From positions 2,170,001-2,234,000 of the forward strand of contig NC_014762.1 in the NCBI RefSeq assembly GCF_000183725.1: DNA of 64,000 nt. Direction: 5' to 3'. The notes under the pieces are model-generated. The model was given only the letters and a program-made list of their open reading frames with translations, did not search any database and had not been told where the DNA came from. Position numbers and translations under genes: made by a program. Position 1 is the first letter of the stretch; each line of letters opens with the position of its first letter. Positions 1 to 8,790 of this stretch are shown here, in pieces. This DNA is from Sulfuricurvum kujiense DSM 16994. GTDB taxonomy: Bacteria > Campylobacterota > Campylobacteria > Campylobacterales > Sulfurimonadaceae.

Positions 1-64
1 TCACTTGATGGGCCGCAAAGACGGAAGTAGCCATCAAAAATAATACGATAATCTTTTTTAGCAT
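1..64 (-). CDS. Exported protein, N-terminus only (cut by window edge)
   Basis: Only the first 21 codons are in the window. They read as a typical Sec signal peptide: M-L-K-K, a hydrophobic core rich in I, V, L and F, and a VFA-A cleavage site. The start codon overlaps the last codons of hldE by 7 nt, so the gene is probably translated with the heptose genes. The mature protein lies outside the window, so no function can be given. Confidence 0.6.
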   Translation of the reverse strand, partial: MLKKIIVLFLMATSVFAAHQV

Positions 65-1491
65 GTCGTTCCTTCGTTAATTCGTGCTATCGTGGCCGTG
101 GTACTTTTCCCGTCCACAAACTGCACCAGTCTCAATTCTTTAGCAAATTCCGCTCCGACAACCGCTTTGCCTTCGTAATCGCCCCCTTTGACCAAAATAT
201 CGGGGGCAATGTTTTTGATCAGATCATGCGGTGTCTCTTCGCTGAACAATACGACATAATCGACCGATTCGAGCGCCGCTAAAATATAGGCGCGATCGGC
301 TTCCGTATTGACCGGACGGGTAGGCCCTTTAAGCTCTCTTACCGAACTGTCCGAATTGAGTCCCACGATCAGTACATCCCCGTAGCTTTTTGCCTCTTGG
401 AGATACTTCACGTGTCCCACATGGAGAATATCGAAACAGCCGTTGGTAAATACGACCTTTTTTCCCTCTTTTTTGAGACGCTCAGACAGTGCATAGATCT
501 CGTCTTTCGTTTTGATATGCATATCCGAGGTGCTTTGGTGCAGACTCGATTCATACGCTTCAATCTCTGAGAGGGTTACGGTGGCTGAGCCGATTTTACC
601 GACAACGACGGCTGCGGCATGATTGGCAAACGGTGCCGCTTCATCGATGCTCAATCCGCATGAAAGGGCGAACGAAAGCGATGCGATCACCGTATCACCC
701 GCCCCCGTTACATCGAATACCTCTTTGGCGACTGTCGGAAACCGGCGCATAGACTCATCGTAAATGGCAATACCGTCCTCAGAGAGGGTGATCATCGAAC
801 ATTCCAGCGTACAGGTCTCTTTGAGATTCAAAAGAGCTTTTTTCAGACTTGCATCGTCATTGATCGCTATCCCCGTCGCTTCGGAAGCTTCTTTCTTATT
901 AGGGGTCAAAAGATAGGCACCGCGGTATTTTCGGTAATCTTTCCCTTTGGGATCGACGAGTACTTTTTTCCCCGCACTCTTTGCAGCCGCAATCACGCCG
1001 CCAGCAACCGCATCGGTGATCACCCCTTTGCCGTAATCGGAGATGATAACGATATCGCACTCTTTGACCACCGATTCGACATACGAAACGACCGCATTTT
1101 CACTCTCTGGAGCAATGGAATCTTTGGATTCTTTGTCATAACGGAGAATCTGCTGATTGGATGCGATGATACGGCTTTTCTTGGACGTCTTGCGTCCAGC
1201 CTGACGGATTAGCCCATCAGTGCCTACCCCGATTATGCCGAGCATCGAGAGGAGTTCTTCGCCGTTTTCATCATCTCCGATGACAGCACCGACGCTGACT
1301 CGCGCACCGAGTGCCACCAGATTATTTATCACATTTCCCGCTCCGCCGAGCACCGTTGTCTCACGGGCAATATCCACGACCTGCACCGGGGCTTCGGGCG
1401 AAATCCGCTCGCATCCTCCCCACAGATAGTGATCAATCATCAAATCACCGATGACGAGAATGCGGGGATGAGAGTCATGCAATCTTCTCAT
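58..1491 (-). CDS. hldE: Bifunctional heptose-7-phosphate kinase / heptose-1-phosphate adenylyltransferase
   Basis: Makes ADP-heptose for the LPS inner core in the cytoplasm. It phosphorylates D-glycero-beta-D-manno-heptose 7-phosphate, and after GmhB has acted it adenylylates heptose 1-phosphate. The 477 aa match the fused two-domain enzyme. Residues 1-315 are a PfkB/ribokinase-type kinase with GAGD at 263-266 (catalytic Asp266). Residues 345-477 are a nucleotidyltransferase with TNGCFD and HVGH at 357-360, the HxGH signature. The start overlaps the end of hldD by 4 nt (ATGA), so the two are translationally coupled. The gmhA and gmhB partners lie about 5 kb away. Confidence 0.97.
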   Translation of the reverse strand: MRRLHDSHPRILVIGDLMIDHYLWGGCERISPEAPVQVVDIARETTVLGGAGNVINNLVALGARVSVGAVIGDDENGEELLSMLGIIGVGTDGLIRQAGRKTSKKSRIIASNQQILRYDKESKDSIAPESENAVVSYVESVVKECDIVIISDYGKGVITDAVAGGVIAAAKSAGKKVLVDPKGKDYRKYRGAYLLTPNKKEASEATGIAINDDASLKKALLNLKETCTLECSMITLSEDGIAIYDESMRRFPTVAKEVFDVTGAGDTVIASLSFALSCGLSIDEAAPFANHAAAVVVGKIGSATVTLSEIEAYESSLHQSTSDMHIKTKDEIYALSERLKKEGKKVVFTNGCFDILHVGHVKYLQEAKSYGDVLIVGLNSDSSVRELKGPTRPVNTEADRAYILAALESVDYVVLFSEETPHDLIKNIAPDILVKGGDYEGKAVVGAEFAKELRLVQFVDGKSTTATIARINEGTTC

Positions 1492-2498
1492 GAAAGTTCC
1501 TGTTCGAATAATCGTTTGATTTCGGGAACATAGGCCGCAATCCCCTCTTCAAACTCAAATCGCGGAGCATACCCCAATATGGCTTTGGTCGATTCAATAT
1601 CGGCTTCCGTATGAAACTGATAGCGCCCGACATAAGGGTTAGGGATATACTCGCATGTAAACGATGTCCCCAGTTCTTTTTGGAGAATATCGACCATCGA
1701 TTGAAAAGAGCGCGCTTTTCCCGTCCCGACGTTAAACACACCGTTTTCCTTCGGGTGCATGGCAAGAATATTCGCCTGAATGATATCCTCGATATAGATG
1801 AAATCACGCAAAATTTTGTCGGAATTTTCAAAAAGCTTCGGATTTTTTCCGGAGAGGAGCTGATGGCCGAACTGCACGACCATCGATGCCGTTTTATTTT
1901 TAAAAAATTCACGCGGTCCGTACACATTGAAATAGCGCAATCCGACAATAGAAATATTCTCAAATTTTTGAGAATATTGGCGTGCCAAATGATCCATCAT
2001 CAGCTTTGAAAATCCGTATACGTTTTGCGGTGCTTCACATCCGACACACTGCGGAGACGGTGCATCGCCGTAGGTCGCCCCAGAAGATGCATAGATCATA
2101 TTGGCTCCGTGAACTACCGCTATATCAAGAAGATCTTTAAACGCATTGACGTTGGTCTGAATCATCAAATCCTGTTCCAACACCGTCGTATCCGAAATAG
2201 CGGCTTCGTGAAAAATATAATCGAATTTATAGTTTTGAGAAAGGGTACTCAAAAGTTCTTTATCATTGATATCACCGCTGATTACCTCTCCTCGAAAACC
2301 GAGAAGATTTTTAAAATGGCCGAAGCTTTTGAGGTTGCCGTTTGAGAGGGTCAAGTTTGAACGGAATAAATCCAAAACAACGACATGAGCGTCAGGATAA
2401 TTTTCCTGAAAATAAAATGCAAGATTGGAACCGATAAAACCGGCTCCTCCGGTAATCAAAATAGTTTTATGATTCAAATTGATTTCGCTGTAACGCAT
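1488..2498 (-). CDS. hldD: ADP-L-glycero-D-manno-heptose 6-epimerase
   Basis: Converts ADP-D-glycero-D-manno-heptose to the L-glycero form, the last step of ADP-heptose synthesis. It is an extended short-chain dehydrogenase (336 aa) with an N-terminal NAD(P)-binding GGAGFIG at 17-23 and a catalytic YGFSK at 161-165. The length is normal. It is the first gene of an hldD-hldE pair and overlaps hldE by 4 nt. About 120 bp upstream, a divergent cytochrome c gene begins, so the shared intergenic region should carry both promoters. Confidence 0.96.
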   Translation of the reverse strand: MRYSEINLNHKTILITGGAGFIGSNLAFYFQENYPDAHVVVLDLFRSNLTLSNGNLKSFGHFKNLLGFRGEVISGDINDKELLSTLSQNYKFDYIFHEAAISDTTVLEQDLMIQTNVNAFKDLLDIAVVHGANMIYASSGATYGDAPSPQCVGCEAPQNVYGFSKLMMDHLARQYSQKFENISIVGLRYFNVYGPREFFKNKTASMVVQFGHQLLSGKNPKLFENSDKILRDFIYIEDIIQANILAMHPKENGVFNVGTGKARSFQSMVDILQKELGTSFTCEYIPNPYVGRYQFHTEADIESTKAILGYAPRFEFEEGIAAYVPEIKRLFEQELS

Positions 2499-2585
2499 GA
2501 AATGTCCTTCATAAAGGTAGTATCATATTGTAACAAACTCTACATTAAAGGTGAAACAGTTAGAGTGATTTAAGATTGATAGGAC

Positions 2586-2591
2586 TATAAT
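2586..2591 (+). promoter_or_regulatory. -10 element for the cytochrome c gene
   Basis: TATAAT lies 30 nt upstream of the ATG at 2622 and a GGAG ribosome binding site at 2611-2614 follows. No clear -35 is seen, as is common in Campylobacterota promoters. Confidence 0.6.
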
Positions 2592-2621
2592 AGCGGCGAA
2601 AATTTTTATTGGAGAAAACAA

Positions 2622-2918
2622 ATGAAAAAAATTGCTCTTGCAATGTTGTTCGCTGGTGTATCATTAATGGCTGCTGACGGTAAAGCTCTTACTGCTAAAT
2701 GTGCTGCCTGTCACGGTGCTTCTTTCGAAAAAGCTGCTCTTGGTAAATCAGCGATCGTAAAAGGTCAATCAGCTGCTACTATCGAAGCTTCTTTGAAAGC
2801 ATACAAAGCTGGTACACAAAACAAAGCTGGAATGGGTGCATTGATGAAAGGTCAAGTTGCTTCTATGTCAGATGCTGATATGAAAGCAGTTGCTGCTTAC
2901 ATCGCTGGAATCAAATAA
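2622..2918 (+). CDS. Small periplasmic c-type cytochrome (c553-like)
   Basis: A 98-aa monoheme cytochrome c for periplasmic electron transfer, probably toward the cbb3 oxidase whose maturation genes follow. Residues 1-18 form a signal peptide ending LMAAD. The single heme site is CAACH at 27-31. Methionines at 71 and 74 are candidate axial ligands. A close paralog sits at 62552-62845. They share the AAD(G) signal end, the AEKAALGKS-type stretch, the YKAGT motif and the MKALxEYIAG-type C-terminus. The codon pattern (many GCT/AAA) looks like that of a highly expressed gene. Confidence 0.92.
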   Translation: MKKIALAMLFAGVSLMAADGKALTAKCAACHGASFEKAALGKSAIVKGQSAATIEASLKAYKAGTQNKAGMGALMKGQVASMSDADMKAVAAYIAGIK

Positions 2919-2930
2919 TTATTTGATTTC

Positions 2931-3018
2931 TAACGCCAAGGGAGCAAAGCCCCCTTTGGCTACGCTAACGCTGAGTTCTCTTCATCAGAGAGCTCACGTG
3001 CAGTAAACCGCACTCTTT
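2931..3018 (+). repeat. Modular hairpin repeat (modules A and C), likely terminator of the cytochrome gene
   Basis: Three successive hairpins follow the stop codon. The first is a GCCAAGGG...CCCTTTGGC stem (module A). The second is GAGTTCTC/GAGAGCTC at 2973-2980 and 2988-2995. The third is GTGC/GCAC, followed by a T-rich tract. The second and third parts are homologous to 47654-47697, with compensatory differences in the stems. It lies between convergent genes. Confidence 0.7.
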
Positions 3019-3054
3019 CTTCGCTTATCTCACTTTTCTAAAACTACTTTTTTT

Positions 3055-3270
3055 TTATTCCGGTCTGTACTCTTTTTTTGCCGCTTCTTGTTTACGCTGC
3101 TGATTGGCCGCATCGTTTAACTCACGCTCGTCATCGTATTGCACCTGATTCATCATTTTAGTCTCATCGTCAAACTGACCGTTTTTAATTCCCCATAAAA
3201 AAGCCGCCAGTGCGATACCGCCCAAAAAGATCGATGCTCCGAGCATCATCGCTATGACCCATGAATCCAT
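3055..3270 (-). CDS. ccoS: cbb3-type cytochrome oxidase assembly protein CcoS
   Basis: A 71-aa single-pass membrane protein needed to bring heme and copper cofactors into the cbb3 oxidase. One membrane helix spans residues 4-26. It is followed by the family hallmark (LWGIKNGQFDD) and a charged tail ending KKEYRPE, longer than the minimal family member. It lies downstream of ccoI in the same direction, the usual ccoI-ccoS order, but a roughly 115-bp repeat separates them. Confidence 0.9.
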   Translation of the reverse strand: MDSWVIAMMLGASIFLGGIALAAFLWGIKNGQFDDETKMMNQVQYDDERELNDAANQQRKQEAAKKEYRPE

Positions 3271-3294
3271 AATTTCTCCTTGTGTAAACTTTAC

Positions 3295-3411
3295 ATACTT
3301 TTCTGTTTAGTCAGAAAAGTACCAAAAGAACATACCATGATCCAAAAACGCTACGTTCCTCTCGGCACTACTGCCTTCGGAACAGCTCTACGTATTGGAT
3401 AATGGAAATTT
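3295..3411 (+). repeat. AGAAAAGTACCAAAAGAA-type structured repeat, copy 1
   Basis: Begins with an AGAAAAGTACCAAAAGAA box, then CATACCATGATCC, then a nested hairpin GTTCC-tctc-GGCA-ctac-TGCC-ttc-GGAAC. It is strongly similar over about 110 bp to the reverse complement of 42868-42988. It lies between ccoI and ccoS. Confidence 0.85.
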
Positions 3412-3412
3412 T

Positions 3413-5806
3413 TTATTTATATAACCATCTCACCCGCATCGAGTTTCCGACGACAAGGAGCGAACTAAACGACATTGAAATCGCCGCAATCAGCGGAATA
3501 ACATACCCCATCATCGCAAGCGGGATCGTAATCGAATTATAGACCAGCGAAATGGCGAGGTTTTGTTTGATCAGTCCGTACGTTTTACGGCTGATTGCGA
3601 ACGCTTCGGCAAGCGAAGTGAGTGAATCGTTCATTAATACCACATCGCTCACCTCGATGGCGATATCGCTGCCGTTACCCATCGCGATGGCGATATCGGC
3701 ACCGGCAAGCGCCAAGAGATCGTTAACCCCGTCACCCGCCATCACGACGATATGCCCCTGCGCATGTGCCGACTCGATAAATGCCGCTTTCCCCTCAGGG
3801 GTTAAATGGGCATGAACTTCCTCGATCCCGACCTCATGAGCTACCCGCAAAGCCGCCGCTTCATGATCCCCCGTCAGCATGATGACCCGGAGATTCAACC
3901 GCTTCAATGCCGCAATCGATTCCCGTGCTTTCTCTTTCGGAAGATCGCGCAGCTCATAAACCGCGACCAATTGGTGATCGACCGCATAATAAAAGAGGCT
4001 CTTATCGCTCGCAGAATCGACCTCGATCCCTAATTCCTGCATCAATAGGGCATTTCCTCCCGCGATCATCACTCCGCTGACACGCCCTACCATCCCGCGT
4101 GCGGGGATCTCACGGGCCTCTTCGATCGCAGCCGTACCCATCTGTTCTTCAGTACGTTCCAAATACTCCAGCACCCCTCGGCTGATCGGATGTTTGGATG
4201 ACGAGACAAGGGTATACAATGCTCCCTTCTCAAAAGGGTGATGGACCGTTGCGTAAATAACTTCGGGACGCCCTTGGGTGATGGTCCCTGTTTTATCCAG
4301 AACGAGCATCGACGATTTAGCCATCGTCTCGATCTGGGCTGCCGATTTAAAAAGTATCCCCCGTTTTGCCCCCAGCGCCAATCCGACCAATGTCGCTACC
4401 GGTGTCGCCAGTGCCAGCGCACACGGACAGGCGATGATAATAACCGAAATCCCTACCATCAATGAACGGTCAAAACTGTGGGGCCAGAAATACCACGTCC
4501 AAAACGTCGCAATGGCTAAAAACAAAATAGTGGATGAGAAGTGTTGTGAAAGCCGATTGGCTAATTGCTCGATGGAGGGCTTTTGCGCCATCGCATTTTC
4601 TAAAAGATTGACGAGATGGGATAGGGTCGAGTGGGCGAAATCTTTCGTCGCACGGTAGTGTATCAGTGCATCGATACTTGTTGTGCCACTAATGATTTTA
4701 TCCCCTACACGCTTGAAAATCGGCTCAGACTCTCCGGTAAGATTGGACTCATCAAAACTCCCCTCCCCCGAAATCACTTCCCCGTCAATTGCGGAACGCT
4801 CACCGCTTCGGATGACGATGACATCCCCCTCTTTTACTTCATTGACATCAACAGATCGTATCCCTTCTCCCTCGACAATGCTCACTTCTCTCGGGATATG
4901 TTTGCCGATAACATCAAGCGTGTCGGCGGCATTTTTACGGCTGAGTACCTCGAGAAATTTTCCGAACAGGACAAAGGTGATAATCATCGCTACCGAATCG
5001 AAATAGGCTTCCCCTTTTTCGAATACCGTAATATAGATGGAATAGAGATACGCAAGGCTTGATCCCGTCACCACCAGCAAATCCATCGTTACCGATTTAT
5101 TTTTCAGGCCGTAATAAGCCCCGCGGTAAAAGACCCATCCGCTGTAAAAAAGGACGGGGGTCGCCAAAAACCATTCGGCGACATTCAAAATCGTCTTGAT
5201 CTCTTGGGTAATACCGGTGAAATATCCCGCATACTGTGCAACGGCGATCCACATCATATTCATCGTCGCAAACGTCGCCACCGCCATCCGCAGATAATAC
5301 TCTTTGCGTTCTTTGTTGGCACGTACCTCTTGAAGCGACGCATCGTACGGAAATGCGTTATAGCCGATAGCGCGGATCATATCGATGATAGCGGAGAGTT
5401 TGACGATGGCAGGATTCCAGGTGATTCGGGCTTTATTGTTCGTGTAGTTGATATGCGCTTCGATCACACCTTCCATTTTATGGAGCGCTTTTTCATTCAG
5501 CCATACGCACGCCGCACAATGGATCCCCTCGATAACCAGCGAAACCTGATTTAAACCCTCTTTGCTCAACGTCACAAAGCGTTCACTAAATGCAGGGGTA
5601 TCAAAGTTGGAACTCGCTTCGAACTGCTCAGTCGGCGGAGAGAGGGTCGCATCCCCCATTTTGCTGTAAAAACTCTCCAGCCCTTCGTCTTTGAGAAGAT
5701 GAAAAATCCCACGGCACCCGTTACAGCAAAAGCGGTATTCACCGTCGTGTATCATCACCTCATCACTGAACTCCAGATGGCAATGATCGCATTTGACTTT
5801 AGACAT
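3413..5806 (-). CDS. ccoI: cbb3 oxidase maturation copper P1B-type ATPase
   Basis: Copper-exporting P-type ATPase of the CcoI/FixI type, which supplies copper to the cbb3 oxidase. The 797 aa begin with a Cys-rich metal-binding segment (CDHCH and FCCNGC, residues 6-31), followed by an HMA domain with GIHCAACVW (C97 and C100). Eight membrane helices would follow. CPC at 460-462 is the intramembrane copper site, and D504 in DKTGT is the phosphorylated residue. The GDGVNDLLAL hinge is present. The Cys-rich N-terminus and the nearby ccoS separate it from CopA. The start overlaps the end of the asparaginase-like gene by 8 nt. Confidence 0.94.
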   Translation of the reverse strand: MSKVKCDHCHLEFSDEVMIHDGEYRFCCNGCRGIFHLLKDEGLESFYSKMGDATLSPPTEQFEASSNFDTPAFSERFVTLSKEGLNQVSLVIEGIHCAACVWLNEKALHKMEGVIEAHINYTNNKARITWNPAIVKLSAIIDMIRAIGYNAFPYDASLQEVRANKERKEYYLRMAVATFATMNMMWIAVAQYAGYFTGITQEIKTILNVAEWFLATPVLFYSGWVFYRGAYYGLKNKSVTMDLLVVTGSSLAYLYSIYITVFEKGEAYFDSVAMIITFVLFGKFLEVLSRKNAADTLDVIGKHIPREVSIVEGEGIRSVDVNEVKEGDVIVIRSGERSAIDGEVISGEGSFDESNLTGESEPIFKRVGDKIISGTTSIDALIHYRATKDFAHSTLSHLVNLLENAMAQKPSIEQLANRLSQHFSSTILFLAIATFWTWYFWPHSFDRSLMVGISVIIIACPCALALATPVATLVGLALGAKRGILFKSAAQIETMAKSSMLVLDKTGTITQGRPEVIYATVHHPFEKGALYTLVSSSKHPISRGVLEYLERTEEQMGTAAIEEAREIPARGMVGRVSGVMIAGGNALLMQELGIEVDSASDKSLFYYAVDHQLVAVYELRDLPKEKARESIAALKRLNLRVIMLTGDHEAAALRVAHEVGIEEVHAHLTPEGKAAFIESAHAQGHIVVMAGDGVNDLLALAGADIAIAMGNGSDIAIEVSDVVLMNDSLTSLAEAFAISRKTYGLIKQNLAISLVYNSITIPLAMMGYVIPLIAAISMSFSSLLVVGNSMRVRWLYK

Positions 5807-6281
5807 ATTCGAACTTCCCTGCAGACTTATTTTTTTTGACCTGTTTAAAACTGTTCATTACACCTTGCATGACGATATGAACACCTCTCACGGCATGTTG
5901 TCCATAGCCGATCGCCATAGAGAGATTAGCCGTTGCCTCGATCGGATCAATACTAAAAGGGACCATAGAGCCCGTAAATACAACCGTCTTATCCAATGCC
6001 AGCATATCGATATATGCGGCGCTTAAATCCATCGTATCGGTGCCGTGAATGACGATAACCGTTTGTGCATCCGATGCGGCAATTGTTTGTCCCAAAAAAG
6101 TGCGGTCTTGAGCATCCATCTCCAAAGAGTCTTTGTAAATGACCCCTTGAAGAGAAATATCTATTACCAAAGATTCGAGTATCGACTCAACGGCTTGGTT
6201 GTCATTCGGAACGAACAGCTCACCCTTGATAGGATCGTAGCGTTTGTTAAATGTACCGCCGGTATTAATGATCAGCATCAA
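5799..6281 (-). CDS. Short asparaginase-domain protein
   Basis: A 160-aa protein with only the N-terminal, catalytic half of the L-asparaginase fold (usual length about 330 aa). It has INTGGTF at 5-11 and HGTDTMD with the catalytic Thr-Asp pair, followed by VFTGSMVPF. The C-terminal domain is absent. This does not look like recent decay, because the gene overlaps gmhB by 4 nt and ccoI by 8 nt and both boundaries are tight. Whether it hydrolyses asparagine is unknown. I infer an amidase-like or regulatory role only from the fold. Confidence 0.8.
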   Translation of the reverse strand: MMLIINTGGTFNKRYDPIKGELFVPNDNQAVESILESLVIDISLQGVIYKDSLEMDAQDRTFLGQTIAASDAQTVIVIHGTDTMDLSAAYIDMLALDKTVVFTGSMVPFSIDPIEATANLSMAIGYGQHAVRGVHIVMQGVMNSFKQVKKNKSAGKFEYV

Positions 6282-6781
6282 AGCAGCTCCCGCAAAGAGT
6301 AAATAATTTTGTCCGCATGTGAAACGACGGCTTCATGAGAAAGGAGTATATTATGTCCGACGCCCGCTTTGAGCGCAGCTTCGATATCCCGCTCATTATC
6401 GCCGATCATAACGCTAGAAGCCATGTCCAGATCATATTCCCCCTTTGCACGCAAAAACATCCCCGGTTCAGGTTTACGGCATTCGCACTGACCGTCAATG
6501 CTCTCATGATGCGGACAGTGATAGATGCGATTTATCGTAATTCCCAGTTCTTTGAAATGGCCGATCATCCACCGGCTGAGTATTGCGAAATCATCCTCGG
6601 AGTAATAGCCGCGGGCAATCCCCGATTGGTTGGTGACGATGATAATCAGATATCCCTGCTCCTGATACGTTCGGCACACCTCGATAATACCGTCGAGAAG
6701 TTCGAAGTCTTCGATTTTATGGAGGTAGTTTTTCTCAACGTTCACTACACCATCACGATCAAGAAAAAGGGCTTTACTCAC
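6278..6781 (-). CDS. gmhB: D-glycero-beta-D-manno-heptose 1,7-bisphosphate 7-phosphatase
   Basis: Removes the 7-phosphate from heptose 1,7-bisphosphate between the two HldE reactions. It is a HAD-superfamily enzyme (167 aa). The N-terminal LFLDRDGVVN carries the nucleophile Asp and the acid/base Asp, VTNQSGIARG is motif II, and GDNERDIEA is motif IV. The zinc loop is CPHHESIDGQCECRK, with CxH and CxC ligands. It abuts gmhA with no gap and overlaps the asparaginase-like gene by 4 nt. Confidence 0.95.
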   Translation of the reverse strand: MSKALFLDRDGVVNVEKNYLHKIEDFELLDGIIEVCRTYQEQGYLIIIVTNQSGIARGYYSEDDFAILSRWMIGHFKELGITINRIYHCPHHESIDGQCECRKPEPGMFLRAKGEYDLDMASSVMIGDNERDIEAALKAGVGHNILLSHEAVVSHADKIIYSLRELL

Positions 6782-7369
6782 TTATGCAACTCCGCCGCCG
6801 AAAAGCTCTTTTTCGATAATGTCGCAGAGAATATGCCCGATCAAAATATGGGACTCCTGAATCCGCGGTGTCGCGTTTGAGGGGACGATGATCGCATAAT
6901 CGGCCATTGCGGCCATTTTTCCGCCGTCGCGCCCGACGAGAGCTACCGTCGTCACACCTCGATCCGCAGCCGATTCGAATGCATTGATAATATTTTGGGA
7001 ATTTCCCGATGTCGAGATACCGATAAACAGATCCCCCTCCTGTGCCATCCCCTCAAGCTGGCGGGAGAACACTTTGTCATAGCCGTAATCATTGCCGATG
7101 GCGGTGAGATTGGAGGTATCGGTCGTCAACGCAAGCGAAGGGATAGAGGGACGGTCAAACCCGTAACGCCCCACCAGTTCCGCCGCGATGTGCTGTGCAT
7201 CGGCAGCCGAACCGCCGTTTCCGGCTAAAAGAGTTTTTTTACCGTGCCGATAGACCTCTACACACGCTTTGGCCACATTCATAATCGTATTGATCAGCTC
7301 CTGATTTTCCAAAATTGCCTGTTTGGTTGCTGCCGAATCGGCAATCTGCGCTCGAATATAACGTTCCAT
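6782..7369 (-). CDS. gmhA: Sedoheptulose-7-phosphate isomerase
   Basis: First committed step of ADP-heptose synthesis: sedoheptulose 7-phosphate to D-glycero-D-manno-heptose 7-phosphate. The 195 aa form a SIS domain with the family signature LAGNGGSAADAQHIAAEL near residue 50 and the STSGNSQN phosphate-binding loop. It starts 10 nt after trpS and directly precedes gmhB, so trpS-gmhA-gmhB look co-transcribed. Confidence 0.96.
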   Translation of the reverse strand: MERYIRAQIADSAATKQAILENQELINTIMNVAKACVEVYRHGKKTLLAGNGGSAADAQHIAAELVGRYGFDRPSIPSLALTTDTSNLTAIGNDYGYDKVFSRQLEGMAQEGDLFIGISTSGNSQNIINAFESAADRGVTTVALVGRDGGKMAAMADYAIIVPSNATPRIQESHILIGHILCDIIEKELFGGGVA

Positions 7370-7379
7370 GTTTTCCCTT

Positions 7380-8345
7380 TTAGTACCGTATTCCCGTTAC
7401 GGAACGGACTTTATCGATGATCGGAGCTGCAGTTGCACTCGCTTTGGCCGCACCGAGATTTAAAATCTCTCTCACTTCATCCTGATGTGCCTCGAAATAG
7501 GCTCTTCGTTCACGGTAAGGACGGAAATATTCCCATATTACGTCATGGGTATAGAGTTTGAAATGGCCGTGTCCTTCTCCCCCTTTTTTATACCTCTCCT
7601 GCAGCGCCGCACACTCTTCGTAATCCAAAAACAGTTTCGCGATGTTGTAAACGTTACAGTTTTCATACTCTTTAGGCTCTTCCATCGGTACCGCTTCGGT
7701 TACGATCTTTTTGATGATTTTCGACTGGATTTTCTCTTCACTGAAGATCGGAATCGTATTGCCGTAGCTTTTGCTCATCTTCTGCCCGTCGATCCCCGGA
7801 ACGGTCGCAACGTTCTCATCGACACGAAATTCAGGGAGTACAAATAGATCGCCGTATTGATTGTTAAATTTCACCGCGATATCACGGGCGATCTCGACGT
7901 GCTGAATCTGATCTTTTCCGACCGGAATCACTTCGGAACCGAACAGCAAAATATCGGCCGCCATCAAGACAGGATACGAAAAAAGGCTGTGATTACTCGC
8001 AATCCCTTTGGCTACTTTATCTTTATAGCTGTGTGCCCGTTCCAACAATCCCATCGGCGTAAATCCGGACAATACCCAATAAAGCTCCAATACTTCTTTA
8101 ACATCCGACTGTACCCAAAAGGTACTTTTTTGCGGGTCCATCCCCAGAGCTAAGAAGTCTGTCGCCGCCTGCATTGTCAGCCGTGAGAGCCGTTCGCCGT
8201 CGCTGAGTGAACTCATTGCATGATAATTGGCAATAAACGCAAATACTTCATGATCGTTTTGTGATTCGATCATCGCCTTGATCGAACCGAAATAGTTTCC
8301 AATATGTAAATCGCCTGATGGCTGAATTCCGGTTAATACTCTCAA
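7380..8345 (-). CDS. trpS: Tryptophanyl-tRNA synthetase
   Basis: Class I aminoacyl-tRNA synthetase of 321 aa, normal for the bacterial short form. HIGN (in GDLHIGNYFGS) lies near the N-terminus and KMSKS (in GQKMSKSYGN) lies in the second half. The first residues MRVLTGIQPSG are the usual start. It heads a reverse-strand run with gmhA, gmhB, the asparaginase-like gene and ccoI. Confidence 0.97.
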   Translation of the reverse strand: MRVLTGIQPSGDLHIGNYFGSIKAMIESQNDHEVFAFIANYHAMSSLSDGERLSRLTMQAATDFLALGMDPQKSTFWVQSDVKEVLELYWVLSGFTPMGLLERAHSYKDKVAKGIASNHSLFSYPVLMAADILLFGSEVIPVGKDQIQHVEIARDIAVKFNNQYGDLFVLPEFRVDENVATVPGIDGQKMSKSYGNTIPIFSEEKIQSKIIKKIVTEAVPMEEPKEYENCNVYNIAKLFLDYEECAALQERYKKGGEGHGHFKLYTHDVIWEYFRPYRERRAYFEAHQDEVREILNLGAAKASATAAPIIDKVRSVTGIRY

Positions 8346-8414
8346 AATTATCTCCTTGAATAGAGAATATTTTACCGCAGAGTCTCTTAAGCTTCCTCTT
8401 AAGAAAAGATATGC

Positions 8415-8420
8415 TATATT
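8415..8420 (+). promoter_or_regulatory. -10 element for hpf
   Basis: TATATT lies 31 nt upstream of the chosen ATG at 8452, followed by AAAAGGA just before the start codon. Its position supports the short start and makes the in-frame ATG at 8356 unlikely. Confidence 0.5.
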
Positions 8421-8451
8421 TTTTGACAGTTCACTATCAAAAGGATTTACA

Positions 8452-8787
8452 ATGAATGTACAAATACGCTCAAAAGAGATTAAACTTACCCAACATTTAA
8501 ATGATCATATTGCTACCGCTATTGAAAATTTTAAACGATACCATCTTGATATTACGACCGTAAACGTTATGATTACCAAAGAGAAAAAAGGGGTCGGTGT
8601 CGAATTCGACATGCATATCGCTCATGCACAGCCCGTCGTTATCTCCGATATTGACGAAGATCTCGATACCGCTATCGACATGGCGATCGAACGCGCTAAC
8701 AAAGCGCTTCGCCGCCTCCATGATAAGATGAAAGATCACCACGCTACCTCACTTCGCGAAATTGAGGTCATCGAAGAAGAAGCTTAA
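8452..8787 (+). CDS. hpf: Ribosome hibernation promoting factor, short form
   Basis: A 111-aa HPF/YfiA-type protein that binds the 30S subunit in slow growth. It opens with MNVQIRSKEIKLTQHL and has the beta-alpha-beta-beta-beta-alpha pattern with the basic end of helix 2 (ANKALRRLHDKMKDHH). No long-form C-terminal dimerisation domain is present. An in-frame ATG at 8356 would add 32 residues that match nothing in the family, and the promoter and RBS lie inside that stretch, so 8452 is chosen. Confidence 0.9.
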   Translation: MNVQIRSKEIKLTQHLNDHIATAIENFKRYHLDITTVNVMITKEKKGVGVEFDMHIAHAQPVVISDIDEDLDTAIDMAIERANKALRRLHDKMKDHHATSLREIEVIEEEA

Positions 8788-8790
8788 TTA

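Noticed and set aside
5799-6281. Asparaginase-like gene as a pseudogene
   Set aside because: The catalytic half is intact, boundaries overlap both neighbours by a few bases, and the frame is open without lesions.
8356-8451. Longer start of hpf
   Set aside because: The region contains the promoter -10 and RBS, and the extra residues match nothing in the family.
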